A DNA stretch of 64,000 bases from assembly GCF_963678635.1 (NCBI RefSeq), contig NC_087064.1:77664512-77728511 (forward strand), read 5' to 3'. Made by a program: the position numbers and the translations under genes. Below, piece after piece: positions 8,925-21,453 of the stretch. The notes beneath the pieces were generated by a model. That model worked only from the letters and a program-made list of their open reading frames with translations. It searched no databases and was not told the DNA's origin. This stretch comes from Symsagittifera roscoffensis. Its lineage: Eukaryota; Xenacoelomorpha; Acoela; Convolutidae. How positions within the stretch are numbered: the stretch's first letter is position 1; every line of letters starts with the position of its first letter.

Positions 8925-9190
8925 TAATCCATTATAATCGATTATAATCAATTAAAAATGGATATAATCCTAATTTTTAAGCCAATAAAATCCATTATAA
9001 TCGATCATAATTGATTATAATGGATTTTTTTCAAAAATAATCAATTATAATGGAGACAAAATTGATGGATTATTATCGATTATAATGGATTATAATGGAT
9101 TATTTTTTTTTAAATAATCGATTATAATGGCAATATAACCGATTTCGTGGTCTGAATTTTACATCTGCAATGGATTATAATGGATTGGGA
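8925..9190 (+). repeat. ATCGATTATAATGGATT-type AT-rich repeat, copy 1
   Basis: Many irregular iterations of CGATTATAATGGATTATAATGG, in both orientations, give a self-complementary array. Related shorter copies are near 18645-18840, 20105-20315, 27360-27460 and, inverted, 45930-46135. Several copies are followed by a conserved end close to CCATGGAA-TCCAGTGC-GGG, suggesting one dispersed element family and not simple-sequence slippage alone. Confidence 0.6.
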
Positions 9191-10929
9191 TTGTTTTTGT
9201 CTATGAATTCGATTAGAATCCATGGGCGCTCGGTGCGGGAAACGCTTTGCTCTAAGTAAACATTTATTTTGGTTCAAACGTTCATATATTTCTCTAGTTT
9301 TTTTAAAATTTAAAATACAAAAAAGTCTTTGCGGGAAGAGTTTTCCCTGCATATATTATGATACTAATTAGTTCATCCCTTGCATTTTTGTGGCCAGAAA
9401 AAATTATAGATAAAAAGTATTTCATGGAGAAAACGTTAAATCGGGATAAAATTGACGGGGTAAAATCAAGAGATTGTGGGCAGAAGTTTCTGCTACCTGC
9501 AGCCATTGGAAAACCCAAGCTTTTGCGTAAAAAATTGTTTCGAAAAAAGCAAGTCATGCTAACCGTAACGCAGCATCAACTTTCCAATAGATCGCACAGA
9601 GATAAATTTTATTTCTAAAAATTGAATGCAGGAATTGACTGCTTTCATTCTGGACGTTTCTGATGAAATCAAGCACCATTGTTTGGTAAAAAAATATATT
9701 TTGTATTAAAGCTACACACGCAACTGTAAAGCAATACTTTCTACAAAACTAAATTGAAATCACGCACAAAATCTTTTTAGTTAATTGCAAATATACCACA
9801 GAGACTCAGAGACTCAGGAAAAAGAAATATCTCTTAAAATTATTTTTTAAATTTTTTGTCTTATATTTCACTTATTTGAATCATCAATAGTGTATCTGAT
9901 TAACAACTGCATGAAATACACCGAAGATTTTTTTCGAACAATAAAAAGAAGTTATAAAACAAATGATAAAATTAATTTATAATCAGATCATTCGTTCTCT
10001 TAACTTTAATTTGCAAGAAAATTAATTAAAAGTGAAGAAACTTGACAATTTGTCAATTGGCTGTTCTTGTGCTAACGTTCCTAACAGAGCAATTACCTTT
10101 ACTAGAGCTTTTATCAATAACAAAACATATACCCGCTGTTTACGGCGAATACAATGGTGTGATCATTTAAAGTAATATGAGAAGTCATAAAGCCTGATTG
10201 ATAGTCTCTATATATTCAATCTGACCCCAGGATTATCGCTTTAGGCCACTAGGCAAACAACTTCCTCAAACAATAAGAAAACCTAAAGGCAAACAATTAT
10301 AAAACTTTAAAAAATTCATGGAACAGCAAACAAAACACGTATCACGAGTGAAGTAAACATAAAAGTATCAAAAAGTATATACTGTTGAGCCTTTTTATAC
10401 CTACTCCGACAGATTGAGCAAAATTGTTTGAGATCAAAATCAACTCAGAAATTAAAAAAAGTTTGCTTTCTTATTAGTATAATGAAAACTACAAACTAAA
10501 AATTTCAACAAGGGTTTATCGTCAGAGTTCAGCTTTGAACTTTGAATTTTGCTCAAGAAATAGTACAAAAGCTTCTTTAAACCCGATTGAAAGCTCCAAA
10601 ACGTTTTTTGGTTGCGCCATATCAGTAAATCTAGATTAATAAAAAAAATAAGAAAGTTTTTTGATGCGAATGATCACAAGAAAAATAGAGTTCAACAAAA
10701 CTAAAATGGTTGAGACAAAAACACAAAGTTTGCTCAAATAACGAAATGCATAATACGATTCAAAACAATACTCACTAAAGGTCATATAAGAAAGGTGACA
10801 GCAATTTCATAGCATTTAGAGAAAAAAGTGGGCGTTTGCTTTGTGAGTTCAAGTTCTTTACGCACAACATTACACACAAGATTTGCCAAGAATCAATTCA
10901 GCCAAAAACATAAGTGATTGGGAGTTATT

Positions 10930-11480
10930 TTTGTTAAAAGTTTGAAAAAGTTTGTCGGCCTTTTTTAAGGTCGACTATCTAGATTTTCTGATCTCTTCTA
11001 AATCCTTAAAAGATCTTATTTTGAACAGAACTTTTTAGGCTCTTTTTGGAATTTTTTGACCAAAAGTTGCATTTTTTCAACAGAAAAAATGTTTTCAGCA
11101 AAAACAACAAAAAGAGCTGCGTCAATGAATATTCAAAAATCTACAAAATAGAGTATAGATCAGTTTTCAAAATTTATGTCAATGAAAAAAGATATATTTG
11201 TTTAAAGGTGATGCCTTTTGATTTTTTTTTTCAGAGCGAGAAAATATGCCGGAAAAGGCGTTTTTAGGCAGTTTTTGGAAAAACATTTTGGACAAAAAAT
11301 CGCATTTTTTTGGCAGGCGCTCTTCCGTCAAAGTTAGTATATTTTGGCACCAAAGACGCCATCAGAAATTTTTTAAGGTCTGTCAGCCGAAAAATTGATA
11401 TCTCAAAATAGTACAAAGTGGGACCCCTTGAGTCGGCAGATGGTCGAAACCCAGAGAAGGAGGCGTCTGCCACACCCAGC
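10930..11480 (+). repeat. Dispersed repeat with internal near-duplication
   Basis: Two related halves (about 10985-11105 and 11265-11325) share a gaattttttgaccaaaa-gcattttttt core. The end, with GTCAGCCGAAAA, a GGGACCCC-type word and CCGCC/GTCTGCC, recurs in altered form at 48375-48560. It is probably an ancient interspersed repeat. Confidence 0.4.
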
Positions 11481-13139
11481 CCCCCTAAATAAGCTACTGA
11501 TCACAATCATGCTGATGATCTTTCTTCAAGAAAGTTTTAGATTCGGGCCAGGGGGATGGCAGGGAGGCTAATAAGCATAAGCGAGGGGATTTTTGTTGGA
11601 AAAATGTAGGTTGAGATTTGAGATTAAGGGATCTTAATAAATGTCAATTGTTTCCTATCCGATCTCATTTTATTGCCTCTCACAAGAGGGACTCGACTAA
11701 CCGTCATTCAAGATTCCACGCACGGTGATTTATACAATTCATTATCCCTGCGAATTCAAGACAACATCAAATTAATCAGCGGGAAAATTTGGTGCATCAC
11801 AGGCAAAATTTTGATCAAACCGGTTTTACCGTCAATTCTATTCGTGACGTTTTAAAGTAAAAAAAACAAAGAATCAGTATTTTTGATGTTTTTCTTTAAC
11901 TAATTAATTGCAAGTTTTGCTTCGCAAGAAAACTGAATTGGGTCAATTCAAATTTCAATTTTTGCTGAAGTGCTTAAACCCAGTCGAGGGTATTTATTTG
12001 TATTACCGCGAGGCCTTGTCACAATCCCATAAGTCCAATTTACCTTAAAGTAAAGCTCTATTAAGCTTTAGAGAAAAACAGAAATCACTGAATCATAAAA
12101 CTGCCGCAATTTAAAATCTTCCCCTTTCTTAAACATTCTTAAGTCAGCGTCGAGGTCAAAAAACGTCGATCATAAAAGGTATGTACAATATTTCGCCCCT
12201 AAATCCGCCCCTGCATCCATAAATGTAACAACCACGTATTTTTTTGCATAATTGATATCAATGTGTGTAAAATCTTTAAATTGGATTCACAAAATTGAAT
12301 GATTTTGAATCATTTCTACAACAGATTTACGTTAGGTTCAAATACTCGGAGGGTCGTTGATTGGGAATCTATCATACCGGTATCAACCAAAATTTTTTAA
12401 AATTTTTTGTTCCGACTTTCCATCAGTTTTGATTTTTGCGATAAATTGTTTCAAGGAACACACTCAAATTTAAGTTTTTTCGCGGTTTGACTTTAGATTT
12501 TTGAAGTTGAACTAGCTGGTTTTGTTGAAAGAAAGGCAAGCTCCAGAATCAAATAGCAAACTTGTAATTGTCACGAAAAAACGTAAACAGTTATTAGTTT
12601 CAAAAATGAAATACAATCATACAAAAGTCTTGAAATCCAAAAACATTTAATGTCATATACTCAAAAGTGTTCAGCAAATTTAAAATTCGAAAATTAAAGA
12701 TTGTTCAGAAGCTTTAAATCTTCCAATTTTTTACTTGAGTTTTTTCAGAATTTCGAAGAAGACGAAAAAATTATGCTTGGACCGTTTTTTTATTTAGTGA
12801 ACTTTTAGCTTTTAAACGATTTTTTAAAAATTCATCCGAAGATTTTTTTATCTGGAGCTCAAAGATAGAAACAAAAGATTAAACGGTGATATATGCTTTA
12901 TAAAGTTGGTAACACAACAGCAACAAAAAACAACTCGCAAAAATGGCAACTCGTATAGTTTAGCAATTACTACTACCCTCAAAAAGCGATAGCATGAATC
13001 AAGCTCGTAAGATAATTTTACCCTTTGTCGCTTCGAAAATGTTTAAAATTTACTGCCTTTTTAGGAGCAATGAACATAGTGAATACTTCTTTATAGATAC
13101 TGGTGTTTTTTGTGTTATTTTAGGAAAAAGTCTTAAAAT

Positions 13140-13490
13140 TTAATCGCGCTCAATGTTGGAAGTTTTGCTGTTTGACATGTGATTTGTATTTTGATTAAAA
13201 GAAAGCAAACTCAACTATCGAACAGCAAAAGTGTTAAAGTCACAAAAAACGTGATAAACTTCTAGTTTCGAAATTGGATTTTTAATGTTTAGCTTTCCCA
13301 GCGAAATAAAATTTTTTTTACTTATTGATCCAGTTTTCTCAAATTGGGTTAATTTCAACAAAAAAAACGTCGATTGTAAAATGTTCTACAAGTTGAAACA
13401 GTTTCAAGACCATCTATTATTTTATTAAAAATTCAAAAGATGAAGGCTTTTCAAAAAACCATTTAGTTTTTTTTCCGTTTCTTTGCGTTC
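13140..13490 (+). repeat. Dispersed repeat family B, copy 1
   Basis: The core words ATCGAACAGCAAAAGTGT, AACGTGAT-GACTTCTAGTTTC, TTGATCCAGTTTTCTCAAATTGGG and CTCTTTTCCAACT appear in the same order at 32880-33290, 43100-43530 and 49985-50285. Conserved order over about 300 bp shows a real interspersed repeat. No coding capacity is visible. Confidence 0.6.
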
Positions 13491-15359
13491 ATTACTCTTT
13501 TCCAACTATCATTTGGCTATGTTTTTCTTTACAACTCAAAAATGTTTCGGATTTTGCCTAATCTATCTGTGCCTTTATTGCGTTGTTGTATGAGCGAAAA
13601 CAGAATCTTATAGCTGTTAAGCTGCTGAGGCAATAATTTAATTTTTTTTTTAAGTTGAAGTTTTTTCAAAAACAGTTTTTTTTTATTCAAATTTTTTCCA
13701 ATTTGTTTCCATTTCGTAAGTTTTGTTTTAATGCAAATTCGTTTTTAATGGTTGTTTTTTGCATGTAGTTTTTCGAAAAAAGAACCGCACTCAAGACACA
13801 TTGAGAAAAAGCAATGAATTTCATAGTAGATATGGCTTCTTCGACAAAAACAAAACATGTAAACCATTAGAAGTTTTTTTTTTTGTAAGTTTGTTTCATT
13901 GTGAGATGTCGTAACCACTGCAAGATAATGGGGGTTCACAAATGGCTTATCTGATCGATTTCTGATAGTTAACGCGCGATATATTGCCTTTTTAAAACAC
14001 TCGTAAGCGGCGAATTTTTGAATTCAAATGGAATTGAGGCAAACGATTAGGTCTCATTATTAGGACAGACGCTAAGTGCAACCCTTTGTAGCTCACATTA
14101 GTGTGTGGGGGAATAGATTGAAGAAACAAATGAAAACTTTTGCTTCCTCTTTTTTAAAATTAATTTATCCATTTTTGTCAAAAACAAACTTTTTATTCGC
14201 CTGAAAGCGCATTCGCAACAATCAGGGCTTCTTGATACACTAGCAGTCTGGTTGTACACTTTTCCTACCATCAGGTTGCTAGAACTTAAATTGTCAAAAA
14301 TTTCTTAATAACTTGAGCTTAAAAACTACTCTGTGTGCGATATGTTTTAGTTTATGATTCGCAATTTGCAATTTCGCTTAGTTTTGGATAATTAAAGCGA
14401 AAGCGGGAGCGGGGTTTTAAATTGATTTATTACAAGCAATTCTGTTTTTTTTTGTTCCGACATTCGAAGATCGTGAAGAATATATATGCTTGGAGTGGCT
14501 TTTTAGACCAATTTTCAGACAGAATACTACTTGGTCAATTGGGTGATGTTCGCAGGCTCCATCGTGCGAGCACATTATTATTTTAACCAGCCTAAAAGCT
14601 CATTTTGAAACGAACCAAACGAAACTGCTTGTTTTATTTTTTGATTCTGAAAGAGTAACGCGAATTATTCCTCACTAGAAAATCAATCCAAATTGAATCC
14701 AAGCTGACACAAAATTTCACGCTTAAAATTTATTTTAATAAGCCTATTTTTTCAATCTTTAAATTGCCACAAAAAAATTGAGACCAGTTGGTGAGATTAG
14801 CAGCGGACCAATGGTAGGCTATTTAGCTTGTCACACAGATTTCTTCTCGTCTAATCATATTTATCATATTTCATCACAATCGAGACTGAGTTGTTATGTA
14901 GAGCGAAGCTTTTTTATGCACCTCAAACTGTTTTTTTTTGCGGCTCGAATTTATCAGTGGTGCCACTATTTCAGCCGAAATTGGTCAGACTGTGGTAGAC
15001 CTGACGCTAAAGGTCAAGTGAGCGCTCGTCCTCATTGTTTTTGCAATGGCAGGGGACCGATTACGCATCCAATTACGCATCCACTAGGCTAATTAGATTC
15101 CATTCATTGTAAAAGTTACTACATTTACAAACAAACGAAATCACATTGCGAGAACGCCGTGGAACTATGCAGCCCGTTTTCAGGCGCCTCTGATCCTGCT
15201 ATGACTTCTATTATTTTTAAATATCGATAGTTATTCAAGAAATCAAACAAAAAAGAATTAATGATTTAAAGAAGAAAAAAAATTTTTGAAGCGAAAAAAG
15301 GGAAAAATTTCAGCAGAATACCTACCCTTGACAGCAAATCTTTTTTTTAAATACTAATT

Positions 15360-15656
15360 CTACTCAAAAATGAGTTTAAACAGTTGATAATTTCCTAGAA
15401 TAAAATTGTCCAAAAACTCATGGTTAAAGATTTGTAATTGATATTGTGTGCAGCTCTGAATCTTATTTACAAAATCTGGGTAGTATTTTAGAACAAAGTT
15501 GAAAAGTTTTCTAATTCTAACGTTTACAGAAGTTTTTTGATTACCCTTTGATTGCACAAGTATTTGCCTAGCTAAAACTCTCTTATTCATAATTGTTTTC
15601 AAATTTTTCTCAGTTACAGCTTCCTGGACAATGGCCGATATGCACTCTTTTCTCAA
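15360..15656 (-). pseudogene. C-terminal tail of the LINE ORF2
   Basis: This frame continues the preceding fragment in the same reading frame after two stops. It is Lys/Asn-rich and hydrophobic, as in the ends of CR1/Jockey-group polyproteins. Confidence 0.55.
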
Positions 15657-15683
15657 AACCTTACATAGTAACTTTTATATTTC

Positions 15684-16160
15684 TTAGATAGGTAATTCCT
15701 TTACGAAGTATATTTTGCGTTTATGTCTCAGTTTTTCGATGCTTTCGTTTCTTCTCTTAAAACAAATCATTTTTAGAAGCCGTTTAATTTTAAGTTCAAT
15801 TGTTTCTAATTTCGTTTCGTCTGTTGACGCATAAGTCAAAACCCCGTACTGTAAAATGGGTTTCACATAAGCGTTATATGCTTTCAATAATTGAGCTTTA
15901 CCTAAAACTTTCCTCAACCTGTAATACATTCCACAAAACCTTGACAATTTATTTTCAATTTTTGTAATATTATCAGTAAAGGAAAGTTTAGAGTCAATTT
16001 TAACACCTAAGTATCGGAACGATTGTTTTTCTTCAATAATTATTCCATTCTTTTTGACATCTGATTTACCGCTGCTCTTCTTAGATAGTATGTTTGTTTT
16101 TGTTTTATCTTCATTTAAGGTCAGATTGTTATTTTCTAGCCAACTTGCTGTTTTCTCCAA
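15684..16160 (-). pseudogene. RT thumb / C-terminal fragment of the LINE
   Basis: This is the longest intact frame of the LINE copy (158 codons), from just after YADD to a stop within the sequence that normally continues into the C-terminal region. Motifs visible are a WLENNNL segment, NEDKTK, FRYLGV and a VKPILQYG segment, in the order usual for LINE reverse transcriptases. The frame has no genuine ATG and is not an independent gene. Confidence 0.8.
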
Positions 16161-18644
16161 CGCTTCTTGACGATTACCGATTAAGTCCCTGTTTCTAACT
16201 GTTGTTTTTATGACAGTGTCGTCTGCATATAAAATCAGATTACTTTCATTTTTTCATTTAGCTCAATATCATTTATATAAATGATGAGAAGAAGCGGGCC
16301 TAGTATGGATCCCTGTGGTACTCCATAATTCTCATTTTTATTTTGAGAGCGTTTGGTTTTAGTGGCAACGTATTTTTGTCGGTTTTTTAAATAAGATTTT
16401 AGAAGATCAAAAACAGGTCCCCGAAAACCATATGCGTCACATTTCTCAAGTAAAAGAATGTGGTCAACTGTATCAAAGGCTTTCTTAAGGCGCAGTGCTG
16501 CTTGTATATGTTAGGGGACGCAAAATCTAGCACTCGATTCTTTGCATAGTGTGAAGATGAAGTTTTCATTAAATCTTATCTACACACATTTTACATAAAC
16601 TGAAGTAAAATTGAAAAAAAACTAAATCGGGACATTGAAGTCACCCGGAATATTCAAGGCTTCGCCTGATCCGAACGGTCTTAATATCATTACTTTTTGT
16701 TATTAAAATGTTGATCTTCTTGGTTTCTTTGGTTTAAAATGTTGCTCTTCTTGGTTTCTATTGGTTTCTTTGATTTAACTTAATCAAAAATTTTATTTCT
16801 TCGGCTTCAAGGATAAGGATCACCTTTTTTACGTTGTTCCGACTAACAAATTTTTCAAAAACTTGTTTATGGCAAACAGCTGCTCGGTACTCGGCGTTTT
16901 TTGCAAACACCCCAGTGCGGAGAGTGAAAAAGTTGAGGGCTAGAAAAAAGTTTTCTAGCGGGTCCTACAGCCCCATAACATTTCAAAGCCCCCAAAGCAT
17001 GACTCTTATTGGCATGCAGCCTTGGCCGAAGTTTTTTATTCGGCAAATTTCATTTGTTGGGCTAAGATTAAATTTTGTTGAAAATGAGGCAGAGAAACTC
17101 TATTTTTTCCACAACAGTCGACTTTATCGTATAAATAGTTGTACATTCGAGTCGTTCAACGTTTTTTATTGTCTGGTATGTCCTCAAGTCTGACCATAGC
17201 AACTGATGGTAGTGATGTGGTAACCTATTTGACCACAAGTTCAGGGGAGTCGATTCAGATCCATAGAATAATTTATGCAACCCAAATATTATCATGTTTT
17301 AAATATAAATTAAGTTTTGTTATCATGTGATTTTGATGTGGCACAATCTGATATTTTTTAAACTATGATACGGGGCTGGTTCGCCTAGCATATCTGCGCA
17401 GCTGTCTTGGCTAGGGTTAGTTGCATGAAATCCGATCAGGGACAAAAAATATTTCACAAAACTTAGAATATTTTGATATGAAGATGTCAAAAGAAAGTCA
17501 CGAAAGTCCTAAAGTAAGACGACGACAGACATGCGGTTTTCACCAGGAACCTTTTTTTCATAACCCTCTTCGACTCAGCATAAATTAGATGTTGCCGTGA
17601 AGATTGTAGGATAAGTCTTTACAACTTCCCTCATTTCTTAAACTAGAGACATGGCGTTTAAATTATCTTCGGCTTATCAAAAAGACTTACTTTTCTTGCT
17701 CTCTAGCTTCTATCCGCGTGTGGAATTGTAATGATTCAGACTCTACAGAATCTCGGATCAAGTTTTCTGTTTTAATTTTCGACCTAGTCGGATCAAACAC
17801 ATGTCAGAGTTTGACCAAAAATCCGTAGTTGAAAAAACACTCCTACTCAAAAAATGAAGTCTTACACTCTAAAGTCGAAACATGAAGTCCAGATCCAAAA
17901 GGCAAACTCGATTTTGAAAAAAAAGGAAAACCCTTAAATAACTTTTCGATGTTTTTGCTTAAGAATATGAACAACAAATTTTGACTCATTCGAGAACCTC
18001 CATTTAAAAGCTAAAAATTGTTTGCGAGGAGAGTTATATAGCGCAAACTATAAATTTCAAGGAGTTCCCTTCAAAATAGTTACTTTCATGAAAATTTTCG
18101 CAAAGTTTGTTTTTTTAAACAATTTTGTTGCAAGTTTGAGACAAAAACTAAATTTTTGATCAACTACAAGTTTTCGCGGTTTTTATTTAAACTGCTTAGT
18201 TCAGCTGGGTTGAACTTGGTCGCAATGTTTTTTCTTGCTCGGTTGAATTTTTTTCGGTCAAAAATAATCCCAGGTCGATCTCAGTCTATTTGAATTTCGT
18301 CGGTCGAACACAGTAGATGAAATAATTTGCTTCGTCGAACTTCCCGAAAAAAAACTACTCAATCGAACTAATTTGAATTTTTTTCTATCGAACGACCTTG
18401 GTCAAAATGTGGAACGTAGTCGAGACCTCAAATGCCTCAAATGCTCATATTAAATTGCCAAAAAATCTATTCATCGAATTCTCTTGGAAAATATTCTCGT
18501 TTTACTCTTTGCAAAACTTCATTCGACATCACTCGAAGCGCATCTAAAAAATGTTTAGATTGCACTTAATTCGTAACCGAAAAATCAAACAGAAAAAAAA
18601 AACAAATTAGAATTGACAAAAAAAACAAAGTTTTGTTATATTGT

Positions 18645-18840
18645 CAAAATAATCGATTATAATGGATTTTAAACATTGAAATTAAGCGATTATAATCCGC
18701 TATAAGACCATTTTCCATGGTTGGTTGGTCATGAAAATCGATTAGATGGGTTAAGTTTGTGCCGATATAAACCATTAAAATCGATTATTTCCCAAAAAAT
18801 TCCAGTGCGGGTAGTGTTTTGCGTTTAAAAAACAAAAGTG
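18645..18840 (+). repeat. ATCGATTATAAT-type repeat, copy 2
   Basis: It shares AATCGATTATAATGGATT at the left and an AATTCCAGTGCGGGTAGTG end with the related copies. It is an imperfect, dispersed AT-rich element. Confidence 0.55.
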
Positions 18841-19667
18841 GATCATCTGCAAAATGATACATTTTTGATGATTTTCTGAATTCGTGAAAAAAATTCAAGA
18901 AAATTCTTTTTGTCTGGAAAAAAATCGACTATCTCACTCCTACATAAGAGGACCAACAAATTTCCACTAACTGATTTTATTTTTGCATTGTAAAAGCTAT
19001 GGCAAGTTAGTTTTGTAAACCCAGTTTGAATAAAAATAGTAGTTTTCTATGGTATTATCGAATCAACATAGAAAAGCTGGATCATTTTCTATTTCTAATA
19101 GCATCTGTTTTTCTTTTCTGTTGATCAAAAGAGCCACAATCACAGATAAGCAATTTCATTTTCTATTTGCCAAGAAGCATTAAAACTTATCTTTTTTTTG
19201 TCAATTGAACTATTGACTTAGTAATGTTAGTTTTTCACACCGTGTTTTGTGCATGATTTCAAGCAATTTAACGGAAAACAGCCAGTCAAATGTATTATCG
19301 GTTTCATATAGATTTGAAGAAAAAATACTGTTCGAAACGTTTCGGTGTCAGAATATAATAGACGAAAATAGAAAAGCTGATTTAGTCTCTAACTATTAAC
19401 GGTATTCAATTATAAACGCTTTAACGCTGGGTTACTAAATTTTCACCTTTTTTGATGCAGTTTTTTCTCTCAATTTAGTCGCCTTTTCTAAGAAAAAACA
19501 ACATTGGAGTTCGGTAAAGCTGATTCTAAGCAAAATTTTATAACTACTTTTTGATTTTTTCGGCAAGTTATTGTTCCAAAATTCCCAGATTGTAAAATTT
19601 AATTTTGCTTGGGATCATTTTTTGTTTCATCGATGCAAAAGTTTTCAACAGTAACTATAGATCACGA

Positions 19668-19890
19668 TGTTTTTACCCTACCACCACCATCACCTCATCT
19701 ATATTACCACCACCATCACCTCATCTACACCCTCGCGCCCCCCAGGTTTCGACCCCCGCCACTCTCACCCTCCACGTTTAAGCCCCCCCCCCCTACTTCG
19801 GTGTATAAACAGTTCCGTTACCTGCAACCGCCCCCCCCCAAACTCGGTGGCAGCGGAATAAACAGAGGGGGGGGGGGGGGGGTTGGAGGG
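19668..19890 (+). repeat. Low-complexity CCA/CCC and poly-G tract
   Basis: A short tandem repeat of ACCACCACCATCACCTCATCT (two units) is followed by C-runs and a 16-18-base G-run. The Pro-rich open frames across it are products of the repeats. Confidence 0.7.
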
Positions 19891-20104
19891 GGGATTGTAG
19901 AGAGGGATTGTTAGAAACCATCACAGTAAAAAAAATAACAGTAAAACATAACAGTTAAGTAAATTGTTTAACCGCCAAATTGAAAAAGTAGAAAAATTTA
20001 AATGAAAAATTGAGTGTGAAAAATTTAAGTTTTTGAAACTTAGTCCGTAGCATCTCCACTAAACAGAAGTGAGATAGGCTGCAAATTTTGCAAAATTCAC
20101 CAAC

Positions 20105-20315
20105 AGATTCTCAAAAAAGACATTATAATTGATTATACTGAAATAAAAAAATAATGAATTTGAAAAATTATTAGGATTATAATGCACTTTTGATGGACTG
20201 TAATTGATTACTTTTGTAATTTTATGGATACTGGGCACAGGATTATGGTTACCGGATTACTTTTCTATAAAATGACTACAATCGATTATTATCCATGAAA
20301 CTCCAGTGCAGTGCT
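20105..20315 (+). repeat. ATCGATTATAAT-type repeat, copy 3
   Basis: This is a diverged copy with ATTATAATTGATTATAC at the left, ACAATCGATTATTATCC at the right, and the family end AAACTCCAGTGCAGTGCTG. Confidence 0.5.
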
Positions 20316-21036
20316 GTTATCACAAAACAACTAATTCAACAGAAGTGGAAAACAAATAGAGTAACAATCCGTATAAACTCGTTCTTAGGTAAACGTTGTA
20401 ATTTTGATCTAAATAAAAAAATAAATCATTTTGAGATGAGGAATTTGGATGTGAGTTGTCAAAATGACGCTTGGATACTTTAACAAAGGGTTTCTCAGAT
20501 GCTTCGATCTGAAATTTGTTTTCTTCATGGTTCTTTCAGATCTTTAATTTTCTTTTAAATCCAAACTTTAGATCTTGATTCTTAAAATTATTATCAGTGA
20601 TCTGAAATAAAGAATTTCAAAACAAAATCCATTTAGTACGGGAAGGTATGATAGCTAGTTTTTTTTGGTTGGAAAAAAAATTGCGAAGTATCTCTACAGA
20701 GAAAAAAAAGAGCTGTGTGAAAAATTTTAATTATTGGGGGTTGTTTTGATAGTTATCACAGTTTCCATCAGCAAGTTGGTATCATTTGTTCCTTTTGCAA
20801 AAATTTTGTACGTTTAAAGGTTTTTTATAACTTCCACGTATAACAAAAAAAACTTCGACGAACCCTACCAAGAAATTTGAATCCCATTTTAACCCTAAGG
20901 TTTGCCAAGCCAAGTTTAGGCCTTGTACATTGTATTTCATGGTTTTTGAAATATGGAAGTACATCAAAAATTTTCAGGCAACAACGGATCATAAAATAGC
21001 ATATTCCACGTTGACAAAAATGCTACGGCTTCTTTG

Positions 21037-21125
21037 ATGATGCAACGGCTTCTTTGAATAAATGTTCGCGAAAATGTTTGAGCAACATTTTCGCTAACAT
21101 TTATTCAAAGAAGCCGTTGCATCAT
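21037..21125. repeat. Near-perfect 42-bp inverted repeat (hairpin)
   Basis: Arm 21037-21078 is the reverse complement of 21084-21125 with a single mismatch, and the loop is 5 nt. The outer sequence includes GATGCAACGGCTTCTTTGAA. A third partial copy of the arm's word (ACGGCTTCTTTGATGA) lies just upstream at about 21025. It may be a small foldback element. Confidence 0.9.
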
Positions 21126-21210
21126 GATCAGTTATTTAAAAAAACATTGGCTTTTTTCATGATGAGACTTTGCAAAAGCGATGTACGATAGTTCTTGAAT
21201 CCAAAATTAA

Positions 21211-21453
21211 GACCAAGTTAACATCCCCCCCCCCCCCCCCAATCCGTTAAGGGGGAGGATGTTAACTTGGTTCTGAGTTCGAATTTTCAGCCAATCAGAA
21301 TAGAGCATTTTGCATGCAGCGCTAAGTAGGTTTAAATTAAAATGAACGCTGGGGTGGAGGATCTTAACTTGGTCTATTTGGGGGTGGGGAGGGGGGTATT
21401 GGGGGGGGGGGGGGGGGGGGGGTGGTGGTGGAAGGGGGGATGTTAACTTGATC
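21211..21453. mobile_element. MITE-like element with C/G-tract terminal inverted repeats
   Basis: The left end GACCAAGTTAACATCCCCCC (21211-21230) is matched by the right end at 21434-21453 with one mismatch in 20. The interior holds further copies of the end motif (GGGGGAGGATGTTAACTTGG at about 21251 and a variant near 21355), a 16-C run and a 22-G run. A related element is at 44943-45161. It has no coding capacity; the G-runs could form quadruplexes. Confidence 0.65.

Larger units (their letters stand above)
8008..15359. other. AT-rich non-coding DNA with dispersed repeats
   Basis: No coding region is supported here; the open frames are short and compositionally biased. The stretch contains an ATCGATTATAAT-type array (8925-9190), a repeat with TTTTGG-CAAAAAATCGCATTTTT motifs (10930-11480) and a dispersed repeat carrying ATCGAACAGCAAAAGTGT (13140-13490, with a related piece near 12480-12650). 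I see nothing else. Confidence 0.6.
15360..16500 (-). mobile_element. 5'-truncated non-LTR retrotransposon (LINE), RT C-terminal half
   Basis: Reading the minus strand from 16500 down gives a reverse transcriptase. A KAFDTVDH block comes first, then PQGSILGP (about 16307-16318), then the YADD catalytic box (16219-16230), then the thumb region with NLTLNEDKTK and FRYLGV motifs. The family is of the CR1/L2/Jockey type; the exact clade is not resolved. A frameshift lies between PQGSILGP and YADD (about 16245), and two in-frame stops lie near 15665-15690. The copy begins inside the RT, so the endonuclease and the first catalytic aspartate are absent, the usual outcome of incomplete target-primed reverse transcription. 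It is dead. Confidence 0.88.

Noticed and set aside
16834-17330. Overlapping open frames on both strands, including one with a YLTTSSGESIQIHR segment that might be an FH3 exon
   Set aside because: No convincing splice sites or match to FH3 helices; both strands are open, so composition is the simpler cause.
19609-19914. Pro/His-rich open frames
   Set aside because: Products of CCA/CCC low-complexity sequence.
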